Both the position numbers and the translations under genes were made by a program. Of a stretch of DNA of 40,665 nt, positions 30,829 to 40,657 are shown piece after piece. Every line of letters begins with the position of its first letter. Position 1 is the stretch's first letter. Under the pieces are notes generated by a model. That model did not search any database. It had not been told where the DNA came from and was given only the letters and a program-made list of their open reading frames with translations. Source of the stretch: Rhodanobacter sp. C06 (GTDB lineage: Bacteria; Pseudomonadota; Gammaproteobacteria; Xanthomonadales; Rhodanobacteraceae); the NCBI RefSeq assembly GCF_002001105.1, contig NZ_MUNP01000025.1:1-40665 (forward strand), in the 5' to 3' direction.

Positions 30829-31482
30829 ATGATCCAGATCGTTCTGATCGACGACCACGAACTCGTGCGCACGGGTTTCCGGATGATCCTGCAGCAGCAG
30901 CCGGACATGGCCATCTGCGGCGAGGCGGCGAGCGCCGAGGAAGGTCTGCGCCTGATCCGCAGCCTCAAGCCGGAGATCGCCTTGGTGGACGTGCACATGC
31001 CGGGCATGAGCGGCATCGAGCTCACCGAACGTGTGAGCCGGGCCGAACTGGCCACGCGCATCGTGGTGGTCACCGTGGTGGACGACGGCCGCTTTCCGAA
31101 GCGCCTGCTCGATGCCGGCGCCTCGGGTTATCTGACCAAGGGCTGCAGCGCCGATGAACTGGTGACGGCGGTGCGCCAGGTGGCTGTCGGCCGGCGCTAT
31201 CTCGCGCCAGCGGTGGCGCAGCAGCTGGCGCTGGCCACGCTGGACGGCAGCAGCTCACCATTCGATGCGCTGTCCAGCCGCGAGCTCGAGGTGGCGATGA
31301 TGCTGGTGCGCGGCAAGCCGTTGACGATGATCGGCGAACAGCTCAACCTGAGCCCGAAGACGGTGTCGACCTACAAGCAGCGGCTGATGGAGAAGCTGCG
31401 CGTGGAGCACGTGCTTGGGCTGGCCCACCTGATGACGGCGCATGGACTGATCGACGCGCCGAACCACCAGGTAGGTGCCTGA
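30829..31482 (+). CDS. NarL/FixJ-family response regulator, GacA/UvrY-like
   Basis: 217 aa from ATG 30829, with AGGGAGGG upstream. Receiver domain: acidic pocket DDHELVR near residue 8, phosphoacceptor Asp in LVDVHMPGMSG, Thr in VVVTVVDDG and the conserved Lys in YLTKG. The C-terminal LuxR-type helix-turn-helix is LSSRELEVAMMLVRGKPLTMIGEQL followed by LSPKTVSTYKQRL. The N-terminal IQIVLIDDHELVRTGFRMIL closely resembles GacA/UvrY, which with the GacS/BarA kinase activates small RNAs that titrate CsrA. No kinase gene is nearby, as is usual for this regulator. A strong terminator follows. Confidence 0.92.
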   Translation: MIQIVLIDDHELVRTGFRMILQQQPDMAICGEAASAEEGLRLIRSLKPEIALVDVHMPGMSGIELTERVSRAELATRIVVVTVVDDGRFPKRLLDAGASGYLTKGCSADELVTAVRQVAVGRRYLAPAVAQQLALATLDGSSSPFDALSSRELEVAMMLVRGKPLTMIGEQLNLSPKTVSTYKQRLMEKLRVEHVLGLAHLMTAHGLIDAPNHQVGA

Positions 31483-31512
31483 GCCCATCACCCAGCGGAT
31501 ATTGGGCCACAA

Positions 31513-31540
31513 AAAAAGCCGGACTCGCGTCCGGCTTTTT
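31513..31540. terminator. Bidirectional intrinsic terminator
   Basis: AAAAAGCCGGAC (31513-31524) pairs with GTCCGGCTTTTT (31529-31540) around the loop TCGC, giving T tracts in both directions. It separates the convergent response-regulator and rne genes. Confidence 0.92.
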
Positions 31541-31559
31541 CGTGGCGCATGGCCAAGCG

Positions 31560-34500
31560 TCAGGGCGCCGCGTCTTGCCGGGACTCTTCTTCCGTCGGTG
31601 CGTCGTCGGGCTTCGCCTCGGACGCAGCCGGAGCCGGCGTGTTCGCGGCTTCGACATGGCCAAGCAGGTCGCCTTGTCGCGGCTGCACGACGGCAGGCGC
31701 GGGCGCGGCATGCCCGTTGAGGGCGGCGTGCGAAGGCTCGGCGTGTGCCGCCGTGTCCATCGACGGGAGCGGAGCGGGAGCCGGGACTGGCGCTGGTGCG
31801 GCAGCTTCCTTCGGCGCGACGACCGCTGACGCGGATTCGCGCGCCGGGTTCGCTTCGCCGTCAGCGATGATGTTCGTCTCGACCGGGCGCGCCACGTCCG
31901 TCGCCGGGATGCCCGGCGAAGCCGGCTTTTCCGGGATCGGCGGCAGCGGCGGCAGGCTGAAGGCGGTGGCGACCGCGGCGGCCAGCGGCGCTTCGGTCAG
32001 CACCACGCGCGCGGATTCGGAACGCTCGGCCTGCACCGGCGTGCTGCGGGGCCCGGGAGCAGCGCGAGGCGCGACAGGAGCGGGCGATGCCGCTGCGACA
32101 GCCTCGGCGACGACCTTGTCGGCCACGGCCGGGTTTGCCGCGTCGGCGGGCGAAGGCGTCGTCGCTGGCGTGGGTTCCTCCCCACCGGTGGCATCGGCCT
32201 CGTCGCGGTCCTCGTCGTCCAGCTCGTTGAGCTGGTCGGCGTTCTCCGGCATGCCGGCGGCGTCCTCGTGGCGACGACGGCGGCGACCGCCACGGCGACC
32301 ACGGCGACGGCGCGAGGGGTTCTCGGCGTCGCCGGCAGCATCGGCGTTTTCGGGAGCCCCGGTCGCCACCAGTGCGACCAGCTTGGTTTCGTCGACGGAC
32401 TCGGCGGGTGCTGGCGCAACGGCAGGGCGCGGTGTCGGCGCTTCCGGCTTCGGTGCCGCGACCGCAGCAGGTGCTGGAGTCGTCGCCGGCTTGCGCTCGG
32501 CACGTTCCGGCTGAGCGGCCTTGTTGCCGTCCGCGGCGTTGTTCCGCGGCGGCTGCTGGCGTTCCTGCTTCGGCGCCTGCGCATTGGACTGCTGCTGGCG
32601 CGATCCGCCCTCGTTGCCCTGCTGGCGGTTGCTGCGATTTTGCTGTTGCTGCTGCTGGTTCGGCTTGGCCGACGGCGTGCCGCCATCGCGGCGCTGGCGG
32701 TTGTTGCCCTGCTGCGCATTGCGGTTGCGCTCATCGCGTCGCGGCTGCTGCGGGCGGTTGCCGCGCGGCTGGCCATTGTCGTTGGCGCCCGCCGATGCGG
32801 TGGTCGTCGCGGCAGTGGCCGGGGCGGCGGCGCTGTGGCGGAACCAGCCGAACAGGCGCGAGATGATGCCGCCGGTCGGGGCGGTGGCGACCGGCGCGGG
32901 TGCCGCCGCCTGGCGGCGCGCCTGCACGGGCTGCGGCACGGGGGCGGCCGCTTCCTCGCGCACCGGCGCCGGTGTGGCCGGCACGATGCCGCTGACCGCG
33001 GGCTGCTCGTTGCTGCCCAGCGCCTGGCCCATCTTCGGGATCGGCGTCGCTTCGACCGCGGTGAGGCGCTCGTAGCTGGGCTTGCTGTGCTCGCCCATGT
33101 CCGCTTCCTTGATCCGCTGGATCTCGATATGCGGCGTCTCCAGCTTGTCGTCGGCCACGATCACCACGTGCGCCTTGTGGCGCAGCTCGATCTCGACCAC
33201 GCTGGCGCGCTTCTCGTTGAGCAGGAAGTTCGCCACCGTGGGCGGCGCCTGCACCAGCACCTGGCCGGTGTTGTCCTTCATCGCGTGCTCTTCGATGAGG
33301 CGCAGGGTGGACAGCGCCAGCGATTCCACGCTGCGGATCTGGCCGTGGCCTTCGCAGCGCGGGCAGACGATCTGGGTGGCTTCGCCCAGGCTCGGGCGCA
33401 GGCGCTGGCGCGACATCTCCAGCAGGCCGAAGCGGCTGATGCGGCCGATCTGCACGCGGGCGCGGTCGAGCTTCAGCGCATCCTTGAGCCTGTCCTCGAC
33501 CTCGCGCTGGTGGCGCGGGCTGTCCATGTCGATGAAGTCGATAACGATCAGGCCGCCGGCGTCGCGGATGCGGCACTGGCGGGCGATCTCCACCGCGGCC
33601 TCGAGGTTGGTGTTGAACGCCGTCTCCTCGATATCCGAGCCCTTGGTGGCCTTGGCCGAGTTGATGTCGATCGCGGTGAGCGCCTCGGTCTGGTCGATCA
33701 CGATCGAGCCGCCGGAGGGTAGGCGCACCTGGCGGTCGAACACGCTCTCGATCTGGCTCTCGATCTGGTAGCGGTTGAACAGCGGGGTGTCGTCCTTGTA
33801 CAGCTTGAGCTTGCGCAGCGAGGTGGGCATCACCTGCTGCATGAACTCGCGGGCGTCCTCGTACAGCGATTCCTCGTCGATCAGGATCTCGCCGATGTCG
33901 CTGCGCAGGTAGTCGCGCAGGGCGCGGATGAACAGCTTGGATTCCTGGTAGATCAGGAACGGCGCCTTGCGCTTGCTGGCGGCCTCGGAGATCGAGCGCC
34001 ACAGGGTCAGCAGGTAGTCCAGATCCCACTGCAGCTCTTCGGCGTCACGGCCCAGGCCGGCAGTGCGCACGATCAGGCCCACGTCGTCGGGCACGGTGAC
34101 GTGCTCCAGGGCTTCCTTCAGGGCCTGCCGGTCCTCACCCTCGATCCGGCGCGAGACGCCGCCGGCCTTCGGGTTGTTCGGCATCAGCACCATGTAGCGG
34201 CCGGCCAGCGAGATGAAGGTGGTCAGGGCGGCACCCTTGTTGCCGCGTTCCTCCTTCTCGACCTGCACGACGACTTCCTGGCCCTCCTTGAGAAGGTCTC
34301 GGATGCCCGACTTGTGCGGGTTGAGGCCGGGGGTGAAGTACTGGTCGGCGATTTCCTTCAGCGGCAGGAAACCGTGGCGTTCGGCGCCGTAGTCGACAAA
34401 GCAGGCTTCCAGGGATTGCTCGACGCGGGTGATGCGGCCTTTGTAAATATTGGCCTTTTTCTGCTCGCGGGAGGGGATTTCGATGTCGAGGTCGTAGAGG

Positions 34501-34568
34501 TTCTGGCCATCGACGATGGCCACGCGCAACTCTTCACGCTGAGTTGCGTTGATCAACATGCGCTTCAT
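31560..34568 (-). CDS. rne: Ribonuclease E
   Basis: 1002 aa from ATG 34568 ([17 protein letters not shown] matches the E. coli start). Essential endoribonuclease and degradosome scaffold. Visible: the S1 domain (residues about 35-120, [20 protein letters not shown]), catalytic D301 ([20 protein letters not shown]) and D344 (VIDFIDMDS), and the Zn-link CPRCEG (C402, C405) used for tetramer assembly. The C-terminal half is disordered, rich in Gln/Asn/Arg and then Ala/Pro. It contains [10 protein letters not shown], a plausible amphipathic membrane-targeting helix, and the Arg cluster [16 protein letters not shown], a likely RNA-binding site. Terminator shared with the response regulator. Confidence 0.97.
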   Translation of the reverse strand: MKRMLINATQREELRVAIVDGQNLYDLDIEIPSREQKKANIYKGRITRVEQSLEACFVDYGAERHGFLPLKEIADQYFTPGLNPHKSGIRDLLKEGQEVVVQVEKEERGNKGAALTTFISLAGRYMVLMPNNPKAGGVSRRIEGEDRQALKEALEHVTVPDDVGLIVRTAGLGRDAEELQWDLDYLLTLWRSISEAASKRKAPFLIYQESKLFIRALRDYLRSDIGEILIDEESLYEDAREFMQQVMPTSLRKLKLYKDDTPLFNRYQIESQIESVFDRQVRLPSGGSIVIDQTEALTAIDINSAKATKGSDIEETAFNTNLEAAVEIARQCRIRDAGGLIVIDFIDMDSPRHQREVEDRLKDALKLDRARVQIGRISRFGLLEMSRQRLRPSLGEATQIVCPRCEGHGQIRSVESLALSTLRLIEEHAMKDNTGQVLVQAPPTVANFLLNEKRASVVEIELRHKAHVVIVADDKLETPHIEIQRIKEADMGEHSKPSYERLTAVEATPIPKMGQALGSNEQPAVSGIVPATPAPVREEAAAPVPQPVQARRQAAAPAPVATAPTGGIISRLFGWFRHSAAAPATAATTTASAGANDNGQPRGNRPQQPRRDERNRNAQQGNNRQRRDGGTPSAKPNQQQQQQNRSNRQQGNEGGSRQQQSNAQAPKQERQQPPRNNAADGNKAAQPERAERKPATTPAPAAVAAPKPEAPTPRPAVAPAPAESVDETKLVALVATGAPENADAAGDAENPSRRRRGRRGGRRRRRHEDAAGMPENADQLNELDDEDRDEADATGGEEPTPATTPSPADAANPAVADKVVAEAVAAASPAPVAPRAAPGPRSTPVQAERSESARVVLTEAPLAAAVATAFSLPPLPPIPEKPASPGIPATDVARPVETNIIADGEANPARESASAVVAPKEAAAPAPVPAPAPLPSMDTAAHAEPSHAALNGHAAPAPAVVQPRQGDLLGHVEAANTPAPAASEAKPDDAPTEEESRQDAAP

Positions 34569-34913
34569 TGTAGTTTTCCTCGGCTCGCCCGCGCGTCGCG
34601 TGCCGCGGTGGCGCCGGGATGGCGGCCTGCCGGGGATCGCGCCGCTGCGGTGGAGCGGCTCATGTGACGGCGCCGTTCCCGGCGCCCGGATTGTTCGGTC
34701 AGCTGCGTCAGTCGTGCCGTGGCCGTGAGGCTTCGGGCAAACGACGGCCCGAACCGTTACGATGAAAGGGAGTCGCGACCGCTGCCTGGGAGTCATCCCT
34801 TGGACATCCGGCGCAATCCTCGCCGGCGTGACGGGCGGGGCCCCGGCCCGAACCGGTCTCGGCGGGCAGGGAATGACGCTCGCCGAGTATCCTATTTCGA
34901 CAGGTTTTTTTCA
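34569..34913. promoter_or_regulatory. Divergent rne/rluC leader region with hairpin
   Basis: 345 bp without a gene. On the rne side a strong GC hairpin, GGCGCCG (34669-34675) with CGGCGCC (34680-34686), lies about 100 nt upstream of the start codon. In E. coli the rne 5' leader hairpins mediate autoregulation by RNase E; a similar role here is inference. The rluC start is preceded by AGG and a T-tract (CAGGTTTTTTTCA). Confidence 0.45.
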
Positions 34914-35918
34914 ATGCAGACGGCAACTTCCCGCGACGTACCTCACGGTGTGCGTCAAGTCGCGATCGGCCCCGAGCGGGACGGCCAGCGGATCGACAAC
35001 GCGCTGGCGACCCTGCTCAAGGGTGTGCCGAAAAGCATGATTTACCGCCTTTTGCGCACCGGCCAGGTGCGCGTGAACGGCAAGCGGGCGAAGCCGGACA
35101 CGCGGTTAAGTGACGGCGACATGCTGCGAATTCCGCCGATCCGGGTGGCTGAACGCCCCGAGGGACGGGAGGCGCCGGATGCGCTGGTCTCGTCGATTGC
35201 CGAGACGGTGATCTTCGAGGACAAACACTTCCTGGTGATCGACAAGCCCTCGGGTATCGCCAGCCACGGCGGCAGTGGGGTGAGCCACGGGGCGATCGAG
35301 CTGCTGCGCGCGGCGCGCCCGCATGAGTCGCTGGAACTGGTGCATCGCCTGGATCGCGATACCAGCGGCGTGCTGGTGCTGGCCAAGTCGCGGGCCGGGT
35401 TGGTTGGCTTGCAGGCGGCGATCCGTGCCGGCGAGGTCACCAAGCAGTACCTGTGCCTGATGACGGGGCACCCTCCCAAGGCGAAGTTCGACGTCAATGC
35501 GCCGCTGCGCAAGTTCGCCTTGCAGGGCGGCGAGCGCATGGTGCGGGTCAGCGAAGACGGCAAGCCTTCGCTCACCTTCTTCCGCGAGATGGAGCAGTAC
35601 CCCGGCGCGCGCCTGATGCAGGCCACCCTGGGCACGGGGCGCACCCACCAGATCCGCGTGCATGCCGCCCATGTCGGCCATCCGCTGGCGGGCGATCCGA
35701 AGTACGGCGACCGCGAGATGAACAAGCGTTTCCGCGAGATGGGGTTGCAGCGGCTGTTCCTGCACGCTGCGCATCTCAGTTTCGAGCTGGACGGGCGCCT
35801 GTACAGCTTTTCCGCGCCGCTGCCGGATGACCTCAAGACCTTCCTCGACGTGCTGGCGGTGAAGGGCAAGCATCTGCCCTACATCCAGGCCGCGGCTAAA
35901 GAAAGAAACGGGCGCTGA
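34914..35918 (+). CDS. rluC: 23S rRNA pseudouridine synthase (RluC)
   Basis: 334 aa from ATG 34914. It modifies uridines 955, 2504 and 2580 of 23S rRNA in E. coli. An N-terminal S4 RNA-binding domain (RIDNALATLLKGVPKSMIYRLL, QVRVNGKRAKPDTRL) is followed by the RluA-type catalytic domain with the active-site Asp in HRLDRDTSGVLVLAK and the LGTGRTHQIRVHAAHVGHPLAGDPKYGD block. Next to rne, divergently, the same arrangement as in E. coli. Its 3' end overlaps the convergent CPBP-like gene by 23 bp. Confidence 0.95.
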   Translation: MQTATSRDVPHGVRQVAIGPERDGQRIDNALATLLKGVPKSMIYRLLRTGQVRVNGKRAKPDTRLSDGDMLRIPPIRVAERPEGREAPDALVSSIAETVIFEDKHFLVIDKPSGIASHGGSGVSHGAIELLRAARPHESLELVHRLDRDTSGVLVLAKSRAGLVGLQAAIRAGEVTKQYLCLMTGHPPKAKFDVNAPLRKFALQGGERMVRVSEDGKPSLTFFREMEQYPGARLMQATLGTGRTHQIRVHAAHVGHPLAGDPKYGDREMNKRFREMGLQRLFLHAAHLSFELDGRLYSFSAPLPDDLKTFLDVLAVKGKHLPYIQAAAKERNGR

Positions 35919-37389
35919 CCTCCAGCGAACGCAGCAGGCCGCCCACCAGGCCGGCTTCCACCAGCAAGGCGCAGGTTGCATGCGCCGCAGCGACCGGCAG
36001 CAACGCGCGCGAGCGTCGGAAGCACCACGCCCACCACAGCTCGGCCAGCAGGCAGAGCTGCATCAAGGTGCCGTTCGGCGTGTGCATCAAGGCGAACACG
36101 AGGCCGGTGAGCAGCACCGCGAAGGCCGGGTGCAGCCGGCCGCCTTCGAGGCGGCGCAGCACCACGGCCAGCATCAGCCATTGCTGCAGGATCGCCCACA
36201 GCATGTAGACCAGCACATGACCGGGCGTGGGCGGCGTGCAGTGTCCGCCGTACCCGGCGATCAGCAGCAGGGTCGGCAGCAGCAGGGCGAACGGCATCAG
36301 CCAGGCACGCCAGTCGCCCAGCCAGTGCCAGTCGGCCGGGCGCTGCCGCCACTCGGCCTGCGCCGCGAACAACAAGGCGCCGGCGAAGCACAGCAAGCCG
36401 GGCAACGACAGGCGCAGGCCCAGTCGCAGGCCGATGACGAGCCACAAGGGCCCGGCCAGGCAGGCGGCGAGTTCCAGCCAGCGGCGGTGCCGACGCAGGC
36501 GCGGCGGCCACCAGGCCAAGCCGGCCAGTGCCAGCAGATAGCCGATGGTGCCGACCCACGCCAGCCAGCCATGGTTGCCGGATTCATCCGCGGTCGTCGG
36601 CGTGTCGCCATGCGGAAGAATCAGGGCGCCCGGTCGCTGCCACCAGACCAACTGGCGCAGGACCAGTTGCGTCTCGGCCAAGGCGCCGGCCGGCAAGGCG
36701 ATCCAGGGCGCGGCCGGGAGGGCGGGATCGGCGAGTTGCCGCGAGGCGACCGCAGGATCGGACGACAGCTGCAGCGAGGGCCGTGTGGGCGCGGGCAGGG
36801 GGGCCTCGCGACGCAACGCCACTTCATCCAGACGCAGCGACGCGCCGGCGGCCAGTGCCAGCTGCAGACGCAGCATCTCGATGCGTTTTGGCGCAGCGCA
36901 GCTGCTGCCGTCGGCACCTCGCCAGTGCAACTGGCGCAGGTCGATCACCACGCGCAGCGGGCCAGCCGCGACCGGTGCGTCCTGCCAGCCGAGACAACCC
37001 GGCTGCCCCAGCCGTGGCCGCCACGCCACGCCCAGCCGGAACGGCGCATCGGCTTCGCCGCGCAGGGCAAGCAGCGGCCAGTGACCCGGATCGAGCATGC
37101 CGCTCACCGGCAGGCCCAGCTCGAACGGCGTGCCGTCGCGACTGCGTATGCGCAGGCCATCGCCGGCGCGCCGCACGTCGGCGGCGCCGAAGGCGCGGCC
37201 GGCGACGAGGTCGTGCGGCTGGCGCAAGCGCCACTGCCACAGCGGCTGGCCGTGCTCGATCAGGGCCAGTTGCCGATCCGCCGTGTGTCGCAGGTGGCCC
37301 GCGGTGATGCGCGCGGCCAGTCCGCGCAGACCGAACAGCAGCAGCGCCACCAGCAACGCGAGGCCTGCGGTGGCCAGCCAGCGGCGCAT
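35896..37389 (-). CDS. CPBP-like membrane protein, probably degenerate protease
   Basis: 497 aa from ATG 37389 (an in-frame GTG at 37413 would add eight residues). One N-terminal membrane helix, a soluble region of about 230 residues, then several helices ending in a CPBP/Abi-like core. Motif 2 is present as FALMHTPNG (H436, N439) and motif 3 as AAHATCALL (H470). Motif 1, normally Glu-Glu-x-x-x-Arg, reads Q402-Q403-W-L-M-L, so the catalytic glutamates and the arginine are missing. The protein may bind peptides or have lost protease activity. It follows the phhB gene by 26 bp in the same direction; the functional link is unclear. Confidence 0.75.
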   Translation of the reverse strand: MRRWLATAGLALLVALLLFGLRGLAARITAGHLRHTADRQLALIEHGQPLWQWRLRQPHDLVAGRAFGAADVRRAGDGLRIRSRDGTPFELGLPVSGMLDPGHWPLLALRGEADAPFRLGVAWRPRLGQPGCLGWQDAPVAAGPLRVVIDLRQLHWRGADGSSCAAPKRIEMLRLQLALAAGASLRLDEVALRREAPLPAPTRPSLQLSSDPAVASRQLADPALPAAPWIALPAGALAETQLVLRQLVWWQRPGALILPHGDTPTTADESGNHGWLAWVGTIGYLLALAGLAWWPPRLRRHRRWLELAACLAGPLWLVIGLRLGLRLSLPGLLCFAGALLFAAQAEWRQRPADWHWLGDWRAWLMPFALLLPTLLLIAGYGGHCTPPTPGHVLVYMLWAILQQWLMLAVVLRRLEGGRLHPAFAVLLTGLVFALMHTPNGTLMQLCLLAELWWAWCFRRSRALLPVAAAHATCALLVEAGLVGGLLRSLEVSARFFL

Positions 37390-37415
37390 CGTCGGCGTGG
37401 GGGATCGCTGCACGC

Positions 37416-37757
37416 TCAGCGCGTCAGCAGTGCCTCGACCTTGGCCGCGCAGATGATGTCGTTGAGCGAGAGGCCGCCGACATCGTGGGTGGACCACAGC
37501 AACTGGCAATGCCCGTAGCCGGCTTCGATGTCGGGATGGTGATCCTCGTGGTTGGCCATGTAGCCCACCGCGTTGATGAAGCCCAGCGTGTGGTGGAAGT
37601 CGCGGAAGCGGAAGTCCTTGACGATCGCGTGGCCGTCCGCGCTCAGCTCCCAGCCCGGCAGCAGCTGCAGCAGCTGGGTGATCTTGTCCGCACCCAACGC
37701 GTGTTCCTTGCCCTTGCGCGGCTGGCAATGCTGGTTGGCGAAATCGTGGATGTTCAT
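37416..37757 (-). CDS. phhB: Pterin-4a-carbinolamine dehydratase
   Basis: 113 aa from ATG 37757. It dehydrates 4a-hydroxytetrahydropterin, which is formed by phenylalanine hydroxylase. The conserved active-site block is clear: FRDFHHTLGFINAVGYMA, then NHEDHHPDIEAGYG with the His cluster and LLWSTHDVGGLSLND. No phenylalanine hydroxylase gene is present in the window. The in-frame upstream ATGs give a non-conserved leader and were rejected. Confidence 0.92.
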   Translation of the reverse strand: MNIHDFANQHCQPRKGKEHALGADKITQLLQLLPGWELSADGHAIVKDFRFRDFHHTLGFINAVGYMANHEDHHPDIEAGYGHCQLLWSTHDVGGLSLNDIICAAKVEALLTR

Positions 37758-37912
37758 GGGCGCTCCATCGGAAGGCAAAGACATGGCGCGCAGCGTCGAA
37801 GTTGCGCACGCAAATGTCAAAACCTGCGGGCTGGCATGAAACCGTACTAAAATGGTGCTGATTCGGCGGACTGTGTTGGCGCCGCCGTCGCAATATCCGT
37901 CACAGGTGAAGC

Positions 37913-38521
37913 ATGATCGAGATTTCCGAACGCGCGCAGCAGCATTTCCTCCGCCTGCTGGCGCAGCAGGGCAGCGAGGGACTGGGCATCCGCCTGCACG
38001 TGACCGCGCCCGGTACGCCGGCGGCGAACTGCGAACTGGAGTTCTGCGAACCGTCCGAACTGGCCGGCAACGAGTGGACGATCGAATGCGCCGGTTTCGA
38101 CTTCCACGTCGAGGGCGACAGTGCGTCGTGGCTGGATGGCGCCAGCATCGATTTCGAGCCGAACGCCACCGGCGGCCTGCTGAACATCCGCGCGCCGAAG
38201 ATCAAGGGCGACGTGCCGGGGCTGGAAGCCGGGGTGATCGAGCGCGTGCGCTACGTGATCGAGTCGGAGATCAACCCGCGGCTGGCCTCGCACGGCGGCC
38301 GCGTCACCCTGCTGGAAGTCGATGCCGAGGGCGTGGTGAAGCTGCAGTTCGGCGGCGGCTGCCACGGCTGCGGCATGGTCGATGTCACCTTGAAGCAGGG
38401 CGTGGAGAAAACCCTGCGCGAACGCGTGCCCGAAGTGACCGCGGTGCGCGACGCCACCGACCACAGCGACGGCAAGCAGCCGTACTACAACAAGCACGAA
38501 GGCAAGTCGGCGCTGGGCTGA
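37913..38521 (+). CDS. nfuA: Fe-S biogenesis protein NfuA
   Basis: 202 aa. Carries and delivers [4Fe-4S] clusters, important under oxidative stress and iron limitation. An N-terminal degenerate A-type domain (residues 1-95, ITEISER-like start without the three A-type cysteines) is followed by the Nfu domain with GGGCHGCGM (C150 and C153), which binds a cluster at the dimer interface. Length and architecture match E. coli NfuA. It ends at a strong terminator. Confidence 0.96.
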   Translation: MIEISERAQQHFLRLLAQQGSEGLGIRLHVTAPGTPAANCELEFCEPSELAGNEWTIECAGFDFHVEGDSASWLDGASIDFEPNATGGLLNIRAPKIKGDVPGLEAGVIERVRYVIESEINPRLASHGGRVTLLEVDAEGVVKLQFGGGCHGCGMVDVTLKQGVEKTLRERVPEVTAVRDATDHSDGKQPYYNKHEGKSALG

Positions 38522-38543
38522 GATGAGCGATGCGCCAAACGAG

Positions 38544-38568
38544 AAAGCCCGCCATTCGGCGGGCTTTT
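38544..38568. terminator. Intrinsic terminator after nfuA
   Basis: AAAGCCCGCC (38544-38553) pairs with GGCGGGCTTT (38558-38567) around ATTC and is followed by a T. It serves nfuA on the plus strand and could also end the cytochrome transcript on the other. Confidence 0.85.
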
Positions 38569-38641
38569 GCTTGAGAGTGCGACCTTGGATGGCCGCCCGT
38601 GTGATTTTCGCGATCATGGATGATCGCAAAGCCACGGTGGC

Positions 38642-38992
38642 TCAATCGCCCTGCACATGCCCCTTCAGCGTGTCGAGCTTGGTCGGCAGGCTGGAGAAAT
38701 AGGCGGCGACGTCCTCGATGTCCTGGTCGGACAGCGTGGCCACCATGCCCTTCATGATCGGGTTGTTGCGTTCGCCATCCTTGTACTCGTGCAGCACCTG
38801 CTGCAGGTACTGGTTGTACTGGCCGGCGAGGCGCGGGTATTGCGGATCGACCGCGTTGCCGTCGGCGCCGTGGCAGGCGAAGCAGGCGGCGGCCTTGGTC
38901 TTGCCGTTCGCAGCGTTGCCGCTGGCCAGCAGCGGAGCGGAGGCGAACGCCAGGACGGCGCCGCACGAAAGCAGGGCTAGTGCACGTTGCAT
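38642..38992 (-). CDS. Class I cytochrome c, single haem
   Basis: 116 aa, periplasmic. Signal peptide residues about 1-24 (ALALLSCGAVLAFASAPLLAS). One haem site ACFACHG and a distal Met in NPIMKGMVATLSDQD; the helix DIEDVAAYFSSL ends the fold. It resembles one half of the dihaem cytochrome c4. It lies 13 bp downstream of a second, similar gene, so both are co-transcribed electron carriers. The partner oxidase is not in the window. Confidence 0.93.
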   Translation of the reverse strand: MQRALALLSCGAVLAFASAPLLASGNAANGKTKAAACFACHGADGNAVDPQYPRLAGQYNQYLQQVLHEYKDGERNNPIMKGMVATLSDQDIEDVAAYFSSLPTKLDTLKGHVQGD

Positions 38993-39005
38993 GCGGGGTC
39001 CTTGG

Positions 39006-39335
39006 TTACTTGATCGGCGTGAGGCTGGACAGGTAGGCGGCGATGTCCTTGATGTTCTGCTCGGACAGGCTTTGCGCCTGCGCCGCCATCGTCGGATACG
39101 TGCGGTCGCCGCTCTTGTACTCGTTCAGCGCATTGATGATGTACTGCTCGTTCTGCCCGGCGATCTTCGGCACGGGATAGTCCGGGTAGGCGTTGGAGTA
39201 ACCTGGCACGCCGTGGCAGCCGGCGCAGGTGTAGACCAGCGTGCGTCCGGCCGCCTTGTCGCCTTCGGCGTGCGCGCTGGCGGTGGCCAGCAAGGCAAGA
39301 GCACCCGCCAGACCAAGTATGTGCAGTCGAATCAT
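39006..39335 (-). CDS. Class I cytochrome c, single haem
   Basis: 109 aa. Signal peptide about 1-23 (HILGLAGALALLATASAHA). Haem motif YTCAGCHG and a distal Met in YPTMAAQAQSLSEQN; C-terminal helix DIAAYLSSL. A paralogue of the next gene (13-bp gap): together they resemble the two domains of cytochrome c4 coded separately. Probably exported by Sec and matured by the Ccm pathway. Confidence 0.93.
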   Translation of the reverse strand: MIRLHILGLAGALALLATASAHAEGDKAAGRTLVYTCAGCHGVPGYSNAYPDYPVPKIAGQNEQYIINALNEYKSGDRTYPTMAAQAQSLSEQNIKDIAAYLSSLTPIK

Positions 39336-39460
39336 CGAGATCGTTCCCCAGGTGCGGCGACGGATGCGAATGAATGCAGCAACCGCCGCAGTATAGACAG
39401 CAGCTCAGGGCGCGGACAACCTGCCGTACTGCATGCCGCAAGCGCGGCGTTTTGTCGCGA

Positions 39461-40657
39461 TCAGACCAGGCTGCGGAAGATGTGGATGCCCGCGCTGTAC
39501 TCGCCGACGATGGTGCCCAGGCTGACCAGGAAGAAATTCAGCAGGGTGCGCGCCACGCGGTTCTTCCACCAGCCGCTCCAGTGCACGATGTCGTCGCGCA
39601 GAGTGTCGAAGTCGGCCACGCGCGGGCGACGCACCCAGGCCTCGGCCATCGCGCTGATGCCCCCGGCGGGAATGCCGGGGCGGAACGGCTTGATCGGTGC
39701 GGCGATGAAGGCGGCGAGGATGCTGAGCGGATGCGCGCCGGCGGCCAGTGCGCCCAGCGCGGCGAAGCCGCCGGTGAACAGCACCCACGCGGTGAGCGCC
39801 TGCGTGCCCAGCGCCGCGTTGCGATGGAAAGCCCAGGCGATCGCCGCGAATACCAGCAGCACCAGGCCCGCCGCCAGCCACTTGGGCCAGCGCGCCTTCG
39901 GTGGTGACTGCGCCAGTTCGGCGGCAGTCGCGGCCGGGTCGTCGTGCTGTTCGCGCAGCAACTGGCACAAGCCCTTCAGGTGTCCCGCACCGATTACCAC
40001 CAGCACGCGGCGTGGTGTTCCGGTGGCCGTGCGCGCGGCCTCTTCGCGCAGGCGCGCGGCCATGTAGGCGTCGCGTTCGCCGATCAGGCTCTGGTAGAGC
40101 GGCTTCGATTCGTTGGCGAATTCGCTGAACGCGCTTTCCAGCATGTCGCCCTGCTTGAGCTTCTCGATCTCGCTGGCCTCGATCTCCTCGCGCTCGAACA
40201 CGCTGGCGAGCAGGCCGCCGAGCAGGCCGAAGCGCTGCCAGAAACCCACGCTGTGCCAGGCGCGCTTGAGCGTGGTGCCGACCTCGCGGTCGACCAGCCA
40301 CAGCGGCAGGCCGCGTGCTTCGGCGCCGTCCATCGCCGCCTTCATCTCGGCACCGGGCTGGATGCCGGATTGCTCGGCAAGACGCTTCTGGAACGTGGAC
40401 AGCACCAGGCTGGCGGCGACCATGCCGGCCTTGCCCTGGCGGATCACCTGGAACAGGTCCATGCGCTTGAACGCGTCGGGATCGCGCATGCCCTGCGCGC
40501 GGCTTTCGCACAGCTCCACCGCCACCGCGTCGAAGTGCTCGTGCTCCAGCAATGCCTCGACCGCCTCCATGCTGGTGCGCGAGACGTGGGCGGTGCCCAG
40601 CACCACGTATTCCACGCCGTCGCGCTCGACGCGCTCGATCGGCTGGTCCGCCAGCAC
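39461..40657 (-). CDS. TraB/PrgY-family protein, start at window edge
   Basis: 398 aa from GTG 40657, only 8 bases from the window end, so the true start may lie outside. TraB/PrgY family signatures: GTAHVSRTS near residue 22, VAVELCESR, and RVLVVIGAGHLKG (GxxH). Three or four hydrophobic segments in the C-terminal third (LAAGLVLLVFAAIAWAF, LTAWVLFTGGFAALGALAAG) place it in the membrane. PrgY of enterococcal plasmid pCF10 inactivates a peptide pheromone; the role of chromosomal homologues is unknown. Confidence 0.88.
   Translation of the reverse strand: MLADQPIERVERDGVEYVVLGTAHVSRTSMEAVEALLEHEHFDAVAVELCESRAQGMRDPDAFKRMDLFQVIRQGKAGMVAASLVLSTFQKRLAEQSGIQPGAEMKAAMDGAEARGLPLWLVDREVGTTLKRAWHSVGFWQRFGLLGGLLASVFEREEIEASEIEKLKQGDMLESAFSEFANESKPLYQSLIGERDAYMAARLREEAARTATGTPRRVLVVIGAGHLKGLCQLLREQHDDPAATAAELAQSPPKARWPKWLAAGLVLLVFAAIAWAFHRNAALGTQALTAWVLFTGGFAALGALAAGAHPLSILAAFIAAPIKPFRPGIPAGGISAMAEAWVRRPRVADFDTLRDDIVHWSGWWKNRVARTLLNFFLVSLGTIVGEYSAGIHIFRSLV

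Noticed and set aside
31549-32514. Plus-strand frame opposite the rne C-terminal half
   Set aside because: Ala/Ser/Gly-rich reading of the disordered rne tail on the other strand; no domain and no ribosome site.
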